The notes: generated from the sequence alone by a model not told the origin. Shown: positions 53,318-62,455, numbered from the stretch's first letter. The stretch is DNA of 64,000 bases from UBA5972 sp964567685 (GCA_964567685.1 CAZMNO010000002.1:62001-126000); one strand, 5' to 3'. Program-made: numbers and translations.

Positions 53318-55018
53318 GTGACCCCCATTTTCAGGCCGGCTTTATTCGCTGTGACAATCGCAGCAATTGCCTTTGTATCAACCCCGGCACCCAGTCAGGC
53401 AGACAGCCTGGCCGGAAGCTATCTGGCCGCAAGTCAGGCGAATTACGAGAATAATTACGAGGCCTCCGCGCGCTATTATGCCCGCGCTCTGGCCAGTGAT
53501 CCTGACAATCTCGACCTGATGCAGAATCTTTTGCTGGCCTATCTCGGCAAAGGCGATGTCGAGAGCGGGTTGAGTATCGCGCGCCAGATGCAGAACAAGG
53601 GTGCGATCAGCCAGCTTGCTGAACTGATGCTGCTGTCTGAACATATCAGGAATGGCGATTTTGCCGCCGCTAACGAGATGTTTCTTGCCGGCAAGGAATT
53701 CAGCCCGCTTCTGGACGGCCTCATTCAGGGTTGGGTGTATCTGGGCATGGGGCAGATGTCCGATGCGATCGCCCGCTATGACCAGATGGCACAAAACAGC
53801 GCCATGCAGGTGTTCAGCGATTACCATCATGCCCTGGCGCTTGCCGTCGTAGGTGATTTTGAAGCCGCCGAGCGGATTTTTCAGGGTCGCAATGGCCAAC
53901 CTCTGCGCATCGGGCGCCGCAGTCTGATTGCGCATGTCGAGATTCTGTCTCAGCTTGAGCGTTCCGACGAGGCGCTCAACATGCTCAATGCCGCACTCGG
54001 CGGTTCCGGCGATCCTGAAATTGTTGCGATACGTGATCAACTGGAAGCAGGCCAGACATTGCCGTTTCATTCTGTCAGAAACGCAACCGAAGGCGCGTCT
54101 GAGGTGTTTCTGACCCTCGCCAGTGTTCTGGCCGGTGAAGACAACGAGCGGTTTGCCCTGATTTACGGCCGTCTGGCGGAATACCTGCGGCCCGATTCCG
54201 TCAGCTCAATCCTGCTGGTGGCGGATTTGCTGAACGAGCAGGGCCAGTATGACCTCGCGGTCATCAACTTCAACAAGGTGCCGTCGGACCATCCGGTGTT
54301 TTATTCTGCCGAGATTGGCCGGGCTGAATCACTTCAGGCCGCCGATAAACCCGACGCGGCAATTGAAGTGTTGCGTGGCCTTTCCAACACCCACAAATCA
54401 ATTCCCAATGTCCACACGTCGCTTGGCGATGCCCTCAGGCGTGAATCGCGCTTGGGCGAGGCTGCGCTGGCCTATGACGCGGCGATTGCATTGCTGCCGC
54501 AGCCACAGCCAAACCACTGGTTCTTGTACTATGCGCGCGGCATCACGCTGGAACGCGAGGGGGAATGGGACAGAGCCGAAGCTGATTTTCGCTTTGCTTT
54601 GCAATTGTCACCCGATCAGCCGCTTGTGCTGAACTATCTCGGCTACGGGCTGGTTGAAAAGCGCATCAAGCTGGAAGAAGCGCAACAGATGATCGAAACC
54701 GCGGTCGCCAAGCGCCCCAATGACGGCTATATCACGGATTCACTGGGCTGGGTGCTTTACCGGATCGACAAGTTCGAAGAGGCGGTGCCTCATCTGGAGC
54801 GCGCTGTCGAGTTGTTGCCGGTTGATCCGATCATCAATGATCATCTGGGGGATGCTTACTGGATGGTCGGGCGCAAGCTTGAGGCCGAGTTTCAGTGGAA
54901 ACGCGCCCTCTCCTTTGATCCCGAGGAAAAAGAGGCGGATCGCATCCGCCAGAAACTCGATATTGGCCTGACCGAAGTTTTAAAGATCGAGGCCGAGAAC
55001 ACTACGAAGGATGAATAG
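53318..55018 (+). CDS. TPR repeat protein with signal peptide
   Basis: A 566-residue protein with an N-terminal signal peptide (TPIFRPALFAVTIAAIAFVS, cleaved near APSQA) followed by about a dozen tetratricopeptide repeats across the length, clear examples being NYEASARYYARALASDPDN, the FEEAVPHLERAVELLPVD and AEFQWKRALSFDPEEK. TPR arrays bind partner proteins, here in the periplasm or at the outer membrane. It overlaps ispE by 8 nt and has a conserved position near it. No enzymatic domain is present. Confidence 0.88.
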   Translation: MTPIFRPALFAVTIAAIAFVSTPAPSQADSLAGSYLAASQANYENNYEASARYYARALASDPDNLDLMQNLLLAYLGKGDVESGLSIARQMQNKGAISQLAELMLLSEHIRNGDFAAANEMFLAGKEFSPLLDGLIQGWVYLGMGQMSDAIARYDQMAQNSAMQVFSDYHHALALAVVGDFEAAERIFQGRNGQPLRIGRRSLIAHVEILSQLERSDEALNMLNAALGGSGDPEIVAIRDQLEAGQTLPFHSVRNATEGASEVFLTLASVLAGEDNERFALIYGRLAEYLRPDSVSSILLVADLLNEQGQYDLAVINFNKVPSDHPVFYSAEIGRAESLQAADKPDAAIEVLRGLSNTHKSIPNVHTSLGDALRRESRLGEAALAYDAAIALLPQPQPNHWFLYYARGITLEREGEWDRAEADFRFALQLSPDQPLVLNYLGYGLVEKRIKLEEAQQMIETAVAKRPNDGYITDSLGWVLYRIDKFEEAVPHLERAVELLPVDPIINDHLGDAYWMVGRKLEAEFQWKRALSFDPEEKEADRIRQKLDIGLTEVLKIEAENTTKDE

Positions 55019-55838
55019 CCGCCTGGCGCCTGCAAAGATAAACCTGGCGCTGCATGTGACCGGGCGGCGATCTGACGGATATCATCTGCTCGACAGCCTT
55101 GTGAGCTTTGCCAGCCTTGGCGATCGGGTGAGCGTTGCGTCAGCTCCGGATCTGTCCCTTGAAATCACAGGTAAATTTGGGGAAGGCATTCCCGTTAGTG
55201 ACAATCTGGTCATGAAAGCCGCAGCCTGTTTCACCACGCGGCAAGGTGCTCGGATCATTTTGGAGAAAAACCTGCCGGCAGCCTCTGGTATCGGCGGCGG
55301 ATCATCCGATGCCGCGGCGGTGCTGAGGCTACTTGCCGATCTTTGGCAGCTTGAATTGCCCGCGCCTGCGACCGTGCTCTCCCTCGGTGCCGATGTTCCG
55401 GTCTGCCTTCTGGGCCAGACGGCGCGCATGAAAGGGATCGGTGAGCAGATCGAAGAAGTGGCCTGGATGCCTGCCTTTGATGCGGTATTGGTCAATCCCC
55501 GCGTCGCGCTTTCAACGGCGGAGGTTTTTGCGGCGCTGGCTGGCAAATCACAGGCGGCGCTGGCGGATATGCCCGAAAGCAACCGGCAGGATGACTGGAT
55601 CAGGTATCTTTCCCTGCAGCGAAACGATCTTGAACCGGCGGCTTTATCAATCCGCCCGGTCATCGGTGACGTGATCGCAGCACTTGAAGGCTCCTCCGGA
55701 TGCCGCCTGGCGCGCATGTCAGGTTCAGGGGCCACCTGTTTCGGGCTTTATGGCAATCAGGAACACGCCGCCAAGGCTGCCTTGGCGATTGAGGCGGCGC
55801 ATCCCGGCTGGTGGGTACGGCAGACATGCCTTGGTTAA
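55011..55838 (+). CDS. ispE: 4-diphosphocytidyl-2-C-methyl-D-erythritol kinase
   Basis: IspE (275 residues) phosphorylates CDP-methylerythritol in the non-mevalonate isoprenoid pathway. It begins NSRLAPAKINLALHVTGRRSDGYH, and the GHMP-kinase ATP loop is LPAASGIGGGSSDAAAVLRLL; RMSGSGATCFGLYG is the third motif. It supplies precursors for the polyprenyl synthase encoded downstream on the opposite strand. The start overlaps the TPR stop. Confidence 0.96.
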   Translation: MNSRLAPAKINLALHVTGRRSDGYHLLDSLVSFASLGDRVSVASAPDLSLEITGKFGEGIPVSDNLVMKAAACFTTRQGARIILEKNLPAASGIGGGSSDAAAVLRLLADLWQLELPAPATVLSLGADVPVCLLGQTARMKGIGEQIEEVAWMPAFDAVLVNPRVALSTAEVFAALAGKSQAALADMPESNRQDDWIRYLSLQRNDLEPAALSIRPVIGDVIAALEGSSGCRLARMSGSGATCFGLYGNQEHAAKAALAIEAAHPGWWVRQTCLG

Positions 55839-56060
55839 TGGGACTTGCCCCCATTCGAGAAAGCAACCCCGCGCGGAATCAAGGCCGCAGGGCCGCCGCG
55901 CCTTGCCGTCGCGCACCTATGCGGCGGCGATAGGCCAGGGGAGGCGCGGTACTGAAAGTCCGCACTCGCTTGATGGGCATAAAATGCCAGAATACCAGTG
56001 TTTGAACGCCCCCGCGCACGTCGTCAATGCGCGGTTCTATGCCCAAATCGGTTTCTTATA

Positions 56061-57065
56061 TCAAACAACCCGCGCAACAACATAATCGGCCAGATCGACC
56101 AACAGATCACGGATTTGGCTCTGCGGCAGCGTTGACATCGCACTCTTGGCCTTCTCCGCCCAGAACAACGCATCCTCGCGTGTTGCCTCCAACGCTCCGT
56201 GGCGGTTCATCAGGTACATCGCGTGGTCAAGATCACCCTCTTCCTGGCGACCCTCTTCGATCACGCGCGTCCAGAAACAACGCTCCTCGTCCGAGGCTTT
56301 TGCCACCGCCTTGATCAGGGGCAATGTCAGCTTGCGCTCACGAAAATCATCGCCCGTGTTCTTTCTCAGACGGGCGCTCGATCCACCGTAATCCAGCAGA
56401 TCGTCAACGATCTGAAAGGCAACCCCCAGCGCATCACCGTAGGTTCTGAGGGCGGTGATATGCGCTTCCGGTGCGCCCGAAATCACCCCGCCAACCTCGG
56501 TTGCCGCGGCAAACAACGCCGCCGTCTTGCCGCGCACAACCATTAGATAAACGTCCTGATCGGTGCTGAGATCCTGCGCTGCCGTCAGCTGCAGAACCTC
56601 GCCCTCGGCGATTGTCGCCGAAGCGTTGGCCAGAATATCCAGAACCTTGAGCGAGCCGGTTTCAACCATCAGCTGGAAGGCACGCGAGAACAGATAATCG
56701 CCAACCAGAACCGATGATTTATTGTCCCACATCAGGTTCGCCGTCGGCCGCCCCCGGCGCTGCGCGCTTTCATCGACCACATCGTCATGCAGCAGGGTCG
56801 CCGTGTGAATAAACTCAACCGTCGCCGCCAGATGCACGTGATATGGGCCCTGATAGCCGCACAAAGAGGCAGAGGCCAAAGTCAGCAACGGCCGCAGCCG
56901 TTTCCCCCCGGCTTCGACCAGATGCGCCGCCACTTCCGGAATGCGCGGCGCATTGTCCGAAGACATGCGGGCCCGGATCAGCTCATCAACGGCGCTCATT
57001 TCTGATCGCAACAAGCCCGCAAGGTCTTCATGCGGTTTCCCGGTGGTGATTGCGATCTGATTCAT
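56061..57065 (-). CDS. Polyprenyl diphosphate synthase (octaprenyl/decaprenyl type)
   Basis: A trans-prenyltransferase (334 residues) making the ubiquinone side chain. The first aspartate-rich motif is LLHDDVVDES and the second QIVDDLLDYGG, with the conserved GGKRLRPLLTLASA upstream. Chain length cannot be fixed by sequence alone; ubiquinone-10 in relatives suggests decaprenyl (dps) or solanesyl-like products. The gene is convergent with ispE (222-nt gap without a gene) and divergent from the DUF2007 gene. Confidence 0.93.
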   Translation of the reverse strand: MNQIAITTGKPHEDLAGLLRSEMSAVDELIRARMSSDNAPRIPEVAAHLVEAGGKRLRPLLTLASASLCGYQGPYHVHLAATVEFIHTATLLHDDVVDESAQRRGRPTANLMWDNKSSVLVGDYLFSRAFQLMVETGSLKVLDILANASATIAEGEVLQLTAAQDLSTDQDVYLMVVRGKTAALFAAATEVGGVISGAPEAHITALRTYGDALGVAFQIVDDLLDYGGSSARLRKNTGDDFRERKLTLPLIKAVAKASDEERCFWTRVIEEGRQEEGDLDHAMYLMNRHGALEATREDALFWAEKAKSAMSTLPQSQIRDLLVDLADYVVARVV

Positions 57066-57120
57066 GAATGCGCCTTCATTTCCCTAGACAAGGGCGTGAC
57101 CCTGCCTTTAAGTCCGCAGC

Positions 57121-57336
57121 ATGACCGAGCTTTTGCGGACAAACGACCCGACGATCATCGCCTTTGCCAAAGCCCTGCTGCGCGGTGAGGGTATAGACTG
57201 CTTTGAATTGGACGTCCACATGAGCGTGCTCGAAGGCTCCATCGGAATCCTGCCGCGCCGGTTGATGGTTCCGAGTTCTGATAAGTTTCGCGCCGAGGCA
57301 ATCCTGCGTGATAACGATATCAAACTGCCAGAATGA
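57121..57336 (+). CDS. DUF2007 domain-containing protein
   Basis: A 71-residue protein matching DUF2007: ELLRTNDPTIIAFAKALLRGEGIDCFELD and RLMVPSSDKFRAEAILRDNDI. DUF2007 folds like a putative signal-transducing or PII-like small domain, with no defined function. It overlaps the methyltransferase gene start by ATGA, which suggests a functional link. Confidence 0.88.
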   Translation: MTELLRTNDPTIIAFAKALLRGEGIDCFELDVHMSVLEGSIGILPRRLMVPSSDKFRAEAILRDNDIKLPE

Positions 57337-58097
57337 CGGCGTTTTCAAACGAAGAGTTGAGCGAAGACGGGTTTTTAGGTGGGCGGATCCGGGTGCTGCA
57401 GCCGCGCCGCGGATATCGCGCTGCCACTGATCCGGTGTTTCTGGCGGCCTCCGTTCCACTGCAATCCGGCGAATCGGTGCTGGAGCTGGGATGCGGAGCC
57501 GGTGTCGCTGCGCTGTGCCTGAAACACCGGCAACCCAATATCGACGTGACCGGCATTGAGCTTCAACCGGAGTATGCCGATCTGGCACGCCGCAACGCCA
57601 GGCGTAACGATCTGCCTCTCACCGTGATCGATGCTGATCTAACCAACCTGCCCGCAGAACTAGGTCAGATGGCATTTGACCATGTGATCGCCAATCCACC
57701 CTATCTGATCTCCGGTGCCGGAAGCCCGGCAAATGACGTAACCCGCGAAATCGCATTTCGCGAGGCCACACCTCTGATCCAGTGGATTGACGTGGCGCTG
57801 AAACGGCTGAAGCCCCGGGGTCTTTTTACGCTCATTCACCTGACCGAGCGCCTGCCGGATATATTGGCTGCACTTGGGGGCAGAGCCGGCAGTATCGAGA
57901 TCAAACCTCTCGCCTCCCGGCAGGGTCGCACCGCCGGACGCATTATTCTGCGTGCGCGCAAAAGCGGCAAGGCGGCACTCAGGCTGCATGCGCCGCTGGT
58001 GCTGCACGAAGGGGCGCGGCATGACGGGGACCGGGAAAGTTACACGCCAGAGGTGAAGGCGATTTTGCGTGAGGGATCGGCGCTCCATTTCGGCTAA
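57333..58097 (+). CDS. tRNA1(Val) adenine-N6 methyltransferase-like protein (TrmN6/YfiC)
   Basis: A 254-residue SAM-dependent methyltransferase. The glycine-rich motif I is VLELGCGAGVAALCL and the N6-adenine signature NPPY is in VIANPPYLISG. The N-terminal FLGGRIRVLQPRRGYRAATDPVFLAA is typical of the YfiC branch. It may modify adenine-37 of a tRNA, but substrate is inferred. It overlaps the DUF2007 gene by 4 nt. Confidence 0.88.
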   Translation: MTAFSNEELSEDGFLGGRIRVLQPRRGYRAATDPVFLAASVPLQSGESVLELGCGAGVAALCLKHRQPNIDVTGIELQPEYADLARRNARRNDLPLTVIDADLTNLPAELGQMAFDHVIANPPYLISGAGSPANDVTREIAFREATPLIQWIDVALKRLKPRGLFTLIHLTERLPDILAALGGRAGSIEIKPLASRQGRTAGRIILRARKSGKAALRLHAPLVLHEGARHDGDRESYTPEVKAILREGSALHFG

Positions 58098-58131
58098 CGC
58101 ATCGTGCCGAAAACCACGACCAAGAGGTGAC

Positions 58132-58153
58132 AAAGTGATTTCGAAATCACTTT
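58132..58153. terminator. Perfect 22-bp palindrome after the tRNA methyltransferase gene
   Basis: AAAGTGATTTCGAAATCACT followed by TT is a perfect inverted repeat 34 nt after the stop; with a 4-nt loop the stem is 9 bp. It has A/T at both ends, compatible with a weak bidirectional terminator. Confidence 0.5.
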
Positions 58154-58199
58154 CACCGATGTCGCTGAATATTCGTCCGACGCTCTGGCGAAGCCCGCG

Positions 58200-58214
58200 T
58201 TAACCTTTTGTTAA
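58200..58214. promoter_or_regulatory. CtrA-type box TTAA-N7-TTAA upstream of an EamA gene
   Basis: TTAACCTTTTGTTAA has the exact spacing of the alphaproteobacterial CtrA site (TTAA, seven bases, TTAAC) and is followed by CC. It is 66 nt before the likely EamA start. CtrA regulates cell-cycle and motility genes in this group. Confidence 0.5.
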
Positions 58215-58279
58215 CCAATGCGCCCTAAGGCTGGATCACCTGTAAGATATTCCTCTTGAGGGATTTTTTGGTCTTTGAA

Positions 58280-59206
58280 ATGCAAAGTGGTGTCTTTCTT
58301 ATTCTCCTTTCGATGTCATTGACACCGCTGGGGGATGCCCTTTCAAAGCATCTCGGCGATACCCAATCCCCGCTTTTCATTGTGTTCCTTCGCTATTTTG
58401 TGGCTGGCCTGATCGCTCTCTCTCTTGCCCGGGCGACGGGCGCGGATCTGTCGGTGCCGCGCGCTGCCAGGGCGGGCTTGGTCTTGCGCACGGCGCTTGT
58501 CATCGGGGCCATGACGCTCCTGATCATTGCCTTGTCGATGGTGCCCTTAGCAAGTGCGGTCGGCGGTTTCTTGATCGCCCCAATCGTTGCAACCCTGATC
58601 TCGGTTCTCTTTCACGGTGAGCGCCTGACCCTGCCGCGTCTTGCTGGCTCGGTGATCAGTTTTCTTGGTGCGCTGATGATCCTGCGCCCGGATGCAGGGC
58701 TTGAGGCAGGGATTGTCTTTGCCCTGTCAGGCGGGGTCTTGCTGGGGGCCTTTCTGGCCCTCACCCGCGTCGCTCAGGATCGCAGCAATCCAATTTCGGC
58801 CCTCGCCATCCAATGTCTTTTGGGCTCGGCCATGCTGATGCCCTTTGCCCTGCCGCAGATCGGCAGCATCAGCGTCGCCCTGATCTGGCCCGCAATCGGG
58901 CTGGGGCTGGTTACCGCGGCAACGCATTTTCTGACCGTCGCTGCCTACCAGCGCAGCGAGGTAGCGCGTCTGGCACCATTTTTCTACTTCAACCTGGTCG
59001 CGGCGATTATCGTCGGCTTGGTCTGGTTCGGGGAAGTCCCTGGTTTAATTGCCCTTTTCGGGCTTGCTGGCATTGTTCTGGGCGGGCTCATCAGCCTGAT
59101 AACACCGCAAACGGCAAGAATATGGGTACTTACTCCATGTCGGCGGATATTCGCGGATGGAAACCTTGTGTTTGCGCGCCGGCGCGACATTTTTGCGAAG
59201 AATTGA
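58280..59206 (+). CDS. EamA/DMT family transporter
   Basis: A 308-residue protein with about ten hydrophobic segments and two EamA repeats: FIVFLRYFVAGLIALSLARATGA with PLASAVGGFLIAPIVATLISVLFHGERL in the first, LVAAIIVGLVWFGEVPGLIALFGLAGIVLGG in the second. DMT transporters export metabolites or amino acids. Start ATG 58280 is uncertain; a TTG at 58256 would add 8 residues. The C-terminal 30 residues are polar and less conserved. Confidence 0.85.
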   Translation: MQSGVFLILLSMSLTPLGDALSKHLGDTQSPLFIVFLRYFVAGLIALSLARATGADLSVPRAARAGLVLRTALVIGAMTLLIIALSMVPLASAVGGFLIAPIVATLISVLFHGERLTLPRLAGSVISFLGALMILRPDAGLEAGIVFALSGGVLLGAFLALTRVAQDRSNPISALAIQCLLGSAMLMPFALPQIGSISVALIWPAIGLGLVTAATHFLTVAAYQRSEVARLAPFFYFNLVAAIIVGLVWFGEVPGLIALFGLAGIVLGGLISLITPQTARIWVLTPCRRIFADGNLVFARRRDIFAKN

Positions 59207-59276
59207 TGACACGACTCAAAAACTGTGCTGCACTGACTAGATAATAGTCAGGCAACTCAGATCGAGGAGAACGCAT

Positions 59277-59444
59277 ATGAGCTTGAGTTCACATCTTCAG
59301 GAACTCCAGAAAAAACACGAAGCACTGTCAAGAAAAGTCGAACTGGCCCAGCAAAGTCCAGGCACAGATGACCTTGAAATCGGTGAAATGAAGAAAATGA
59401 AGCTCAAACTTAAGGAAGAAATCGAGCGGATGCAGGCAGCTTAG
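59277..59444 (+). CDS. YdcH/DUF465 family small protein
   Basis: A 55-residue protein, MSLSSHLQELQKKHEALSRK and continuing as a Glu/Lys-rich helix with GTDDLEIGEMKKMKLKLKEEI and a short Ala end. Length, the LQELQKKHEALSRKVE start and the LKKxKLxLKEEI pattern match the DUF465/YdcH family of small coiled-coil proteins with unknown function. GAGGAGA lies 6 nt upstream of ATG 59277. It lies between two EamA genes facing each other. Confidence 0.85.
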   Translation: MSLSSHLQELQKKHEALSRKVELAQQSPGTDDLEIGEMKKMKLKLKEEIERMQAA

Positions 59445-59446
59445 GC

Positions 59447-60313
59447 TTAACGACCTTTGCTCGCGTAACCAGCCAGTAAGGCACCTCCGGCAATCAGAGC
59501 TGCGGCGGCAAACAGCACGCCGGTTGGTTCTGCTATACCCGCAACGACCAGAATCAGCGTCGACAATAAGGGCGCCGCATATGAGGCGACGCCGAGTATC
59601 TGGATATTGCCTTTTTTCATGCCGATATCCCACAGATAAAAGGCCAGCCCGACCGGGCCGAGCCCCAGCAACAGCACAGAAATCCAGCCGATTGCCTCGG
59701 CGGGCCATCGAGTCTCCTCAAAAATGAGATGCGCCCCGGTCGCCAACAGCGAGGTCGCCAGGCAGAAATAGGCGACAATCCCTGTCGGCGTCGAACCGGC
59801 TCGGCGGCTGAGCACTGAATAGGATGACCATGTCAGGGCGCAAAGCGCCGCCAGACCGTATCCGGCAAGGTATTCCGCTTCAATTCCACCACCAGCATTC
59901 CCAACCAGCAATGCAGCCCCGGCAAATGCGATGATTGCCCCGGCAATATGGCCAAATCGCAGGGTTTCCCCCGGTAGTAATCCCGAAAACAACACGATCA
60001 GGAGCGGCCAGAGATAGGCGATCAACCCGGCCTGCGCCGGCGGGGCCAGCCGAAGGGCGGAAAAGTAAAAGAAATGGTATCCAAACAGCCCGGCAATTCC
60101 CATGACCCAGACCGGCCACCTGACGCCCTTGCGGGACTCTGCCAATGTGCCCGCCCGCCACATCCAGACAAACCCGATCACCGCGCCCACCAGAAATGCC
60201 ATCGCGTTCAACTGAAAAGGCGGCACCGGCGAGGTTTTAACCGTCAGCAAAGCCAGCAGCGCCCAGAGCAGCACGGCAAAAAATCCAATTGTCGTGGCGC
60301 GATTGAGGGCCAT
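59447..60313 (-). CDS. EamA/DMT family transporter
   Basis: A second DMT exporter (288 residues), distinct from the one at 58280. It starts MALNRATTIGFFAVLLWALLALLTVKTS and shows ten hydrophobic segments with LAPPAQAGLIAYLWPLLIVLFSGLLPGE and ILGVASYAAPLLSTLILVVAG. The ATG at 60313 has AAAGGA upstream; TTG 60316 is one codon earlier. The two related EamA genes converge on the small YdcH-type gene. Substrate unknown. Confidence 0.88.
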   Translation of the reverse strand: MALNRATTIGFFAVLLWALLALLTVKTSPVPPFQLNAMAFLVGAVIGFVWMWRAGTLAESRKGVRWPVWVMGIAGLFGYHFFYFSALRLAPPAQAGLIAYLWPLLIVLFSGLLPGETLRFGHIAGAIIAFAGAALLVGNAGGGIEAEYLAGYGLAALCALTWSSYSVLSRRAGSTPTGIVAYFCLATSLLATGAHLIFEETRWPAEAIGWISVLLLGLGPVGLAFYLWDIGMKKGNIQILGVASYAAPLLSTLILVVAGIAEPTGVLFAAAALIAGGALLAGYASKGR

Positions 60314-60362
60314 CAAAATATCCTTTCAGACTGGCAGCATTAAACTGCGCCCAGAAAAATGA

Positions 60363-60388
60363 AAAGCCGGCAACGATTGCCGGCTTTC
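60363..60388 (-). terminator. Intrinsic terminator of phaB
   Basis: An 11-bp perfect stem, AAAGCCGGCAA with TTGCCGGCTTT around a 3-nt loop, followed on the minus strand by TTCATTTTT. It lies 23 nt downstream of the phaB stop and ends the phaA-phaB unit before the EamA gene. Confidence 0.85.
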
Positions 60389-60410
60389 GTAGATTTCAGT
60401 GTCGACAGGA

Positions 60411-61133
60411 TTAGACGAAGAACTGCGCCCCATTGGCCGAAATTGTCGAGCCGTTGATGAAGCCGGACTCATCCGACGCAAGGAAGGCCACACAACGGGC
60501 GATCTCTTCCGGCTCACCCAGACGCCCAGCCGGGATCTGGCCGATGATGCTTTCGCGCACTTTTTCCGGCACCGCCATCACCATTTCGGTGGCGATATAT
60601 CCCGGGCAAATGGCATTTGCGGTGATACCAGCGCGCGCGCCTTCCTGCGCCAGTGATTTGACGATGCCAAGGTCACCAGCTTTGGTTGCGGCATAGTTTA
60701 CCTGCGCAAACTGGCCTTTCTGCCCGTTGATAGAGCTGATCACGATGATACGGCCGAACTTGCGTTCACGCATTCCGGGCCAGACCGGATGCACTGTGTT
60801 GAATACGCCGGTCAGATTGGTGTCGATCACCTGATGCCACTGCTCGGGCGTCATCTTGTGGAACGGTGCGTCCCGGGTAATACCGGCATTGGCGACAACC
60901 ACGTCGATCGGGCCGAGATCAGCCTCGACCTGGGCGATGCCCTCTTTGGAGCTGTCATAGTCCGCGACGTTCCATTTATAGGTCTTGATACCGGTTTCTT
61001 CGCTGAATTTTGCAGCAGCTTCATCATTACCGGCATAAGTGGCTGCCACTTCATACCCTTCAGCTTTCAGGGCCTTGGAAATGGCCTCTCCAATTCCGCG
61101 GCTTCCGCCGGTGACGAGTGCGACACGTCCCAT
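60411..61133 (-). CDS. phaB: Acetoacetyl-CoA reductase
   Basis: PhaB (240 residues) is an NADPH-dependent short-chain dehydrogenase that reduces acetoacetyl-CoA to (R)-3-hydroxybutyryl-CoA for polyhydroxybutyrate. The cofactor motif is GGSRGIGEAISKAL, the catalytic Tyr and Lys are in QVNYAATKAG, and VVANAGITRDAPFHKM and DSGFINGSTISANGAQFFV are typical of PhaB. It follows phaA on the same strand with a 100-nt gap containing a stable hairpin. Confidence 0.96.
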   Translation of the reverse strand: MGRVALVTGGSRGIGEAISKALKAEGYEVAATYAGNDEAAAKFSEETGIKTYKWNVADYDSSKEGIAQVEADLGPIDVVVANAGITRDAPFHKMTPEQWHQVIDTNLTGVFNTVHPVWPGMRERKFGRIIVISSINGQKGQFAQVNYAATKAGDLGIVKSLAQEGARAGITANAICPGYIATEMVMAVPEKVRESIIGQIPAGRLGEPEEIARCVAFLASDESGFINGSTISANGAQFFV

Positions 61134-61164
61134 ATCTGTTCCTCTTCTCTTTTGATTTTATTCT

Positions 61165-61201
61165 TGTTCCGGGGTTACTTAGCGTAATTCACCCCGGAAC
61201 A
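61165..61201 (-). promoter_or_regulatory. Hairpin between phaA and phaB
   Basis: TGTTCCGGGGT pairs perfectly (11 bp) with ACCCCGGAACA around a 15-nt loop, 33 nt after the phaA stop. The minus-strand RNA has an A-rich continuation, not a U-run, so it may be an RNA-stability element or a partial attenuator that sets the phaA:phaB ratio. Confidence 0.55.
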
Positions 61202-61233
61202 GGTTTGCGATCTGGGAATACCCGCTAGTCGGA

Positions 61234-62409
61234 TCAGTCCCGCTCAAGACACATGGCAACGCCCATGCCGCCACCGATACACAAGGTGGCAAGGCCTTTC
61301 TTGGCGTCGCGGCGCTGCATTTCAAAGAGCAGCGTATTAAGGATGCGGGCGCCGGAAGCACCAATCGGGTGGCCGATAGCAATGGCACCGCCATTGACAT
61401 TAACGATGGCCGGATCCCAACCCATATCCTTGTTGACGGCACAGGCCTGCGCGGCAAACGCCTCGTTGGCTTCCACCAGATCAAGATCGTCAACCGACCA
61501 GCCGGCCTTTTCCAGCGCTTTGCGCGAGGCGTGGATCGGCCCGACACCCATGATCGACGGGTCAAGGCCAGCCGTTGCATAAGAGGCGATGCGCGCCAAC
61601 GGTGTAATGCCGCGTTTTTCCGCGTTTGCAGCGCTCATCAATAGGGCAGCCGCAGCACCGTCATTGATGCCGGACGCATTGGCCGCAGTCACAGAACCTT
61701 CGCGATCAAAGGCCGGGCGCAGCTTGGCCATTGCTTCCATCGTTGCGCCGTGGCGGATATATTCGTCGCTGTCGACAACAATGTCGCCCTTGCGGGTCTT
61801 CACGGTGAAAGCAGCGATTTCATCGGCAAACTTGCCTGCTTTCTGCGCCGCTTCCGCCTTGTTCTGCGAAGCAACGGCAAACTCATCCTGCTGATCACGG
61901 CCAATCTGCCATTGCTTGGCAACGTTTTCTGCGGTCGTGCCCATGTGATAGCCGTTGAACGCGTCCCAAAGGCCATCCTTGATCATGCAGTCAAGAAGCT
62001 TCATATCGCCCATCTTCTGACCCGGGCGCATATTGGCGACATGGGGGCTCATGCTCATGTTTTCCTGGCCACCGGCAGCAACGATATCAGCATCTCCAAG
62101 CTGGATATGCTGGGCACCCAGTGCGACCGAACGCAGGCCTGACCCGCAAACCTGATTGATCCCCCAGGCCGCACTTTCAACCGGCAATCCGGCATTGACA
62201 TGCGCCTGCCGCGCCGGGTTCTGGCCCTGACCGGCAGACAGCACCTGGCCGAGGATGGTTTCCGAGACCTCGCCCTTTTCAATGCCGGCACGTTCGACAA
62301 CAGCCTCCAGCACCGCCGCGCCGAGGTCATGCGCCGGCGTATTTGCGAAAGATCCGCTGAAGCTGCCAACAGCTGTCCGAGCTGCCGAAGCGATCACTAC
62401 ATTGGTCAT
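61234..62409 (-). CDS. phaA: Acetyl-CoA acetyltransferase
   Basis: A biosynthetic thiolase of 391 residues condensing two acetyl-CoA molecules. The acyl-binding Cys is in INQVCGSGLRSVALG, the C-terminal catalytic His is in GGAIAIGHPIGASGARI and the second Cys in TLCIGGGMGVAMCLE. Together with PhaB it makes PHB monomers. The PHB synthase gene is not in the window. A PhaR-type operator lies 36 nt upstream of the start. Confidence 0.97.
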   Translation of the reverse strand: MTNVVIASAARTAVGSFSGSFANTPAHDLGAAVLEAVVERAGIEKGEVSETILGQVLSAGQGQNPARQAHVNAGLPVESAAWGINQVCGSGLRSVALGAQHIQLGDADIVAAGGQENMSMSPHVANMRPGQKMGDMKLLDCMIKDGLWDAFNGYHMGTTAENVAKQWQIGRDQQDEFAVASQNKAEAAQKAGKFADEIAAFTVKTRKGDIVVDSDEYIRHGATMEAMAKLRPAFDREGSVTAANASGINDGAAAALLMSAANAEKRGITPLARIASYATAGLDPSIMGVGPIHASRKALEKAGWSVDDLDLVEANEAFAAQACAVNKDMGWDPAIVNVNGGAIAIGHPIGASGARILNTLLFEMQRRDAKKGLATLCIGGGMGVAMCLERD

Positions 62410-62444
62410 TAGTTACCCTTTCAATTTCCCAATCCGATTCGTTT

Positions 62445-62455
62445 CTGCGCTGCAG
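62445..62455. promoter_or_regulatory. PhaR-type operator CTGC-N3-GCAG
   Basis: CTGCGCTGCAG matches the PhaR consensus CTGC-N3/4-GCAG described in Paracoccus and related bacteria, and lies 36 nt upstream of phaA. PhaR represses PHB genes until polymer granules sequester it. The 62460-62560 region also has two TTGCGCA boxes. Confidence 0.6.

Noticed and set aside
58228..58243. GGCTGGATCACCT identical to the 3' end of 16S rRNA
   Set aside because: Only 13 nt match, without the flanking CCTCCTTT or upstream helix 45; most likely chance.
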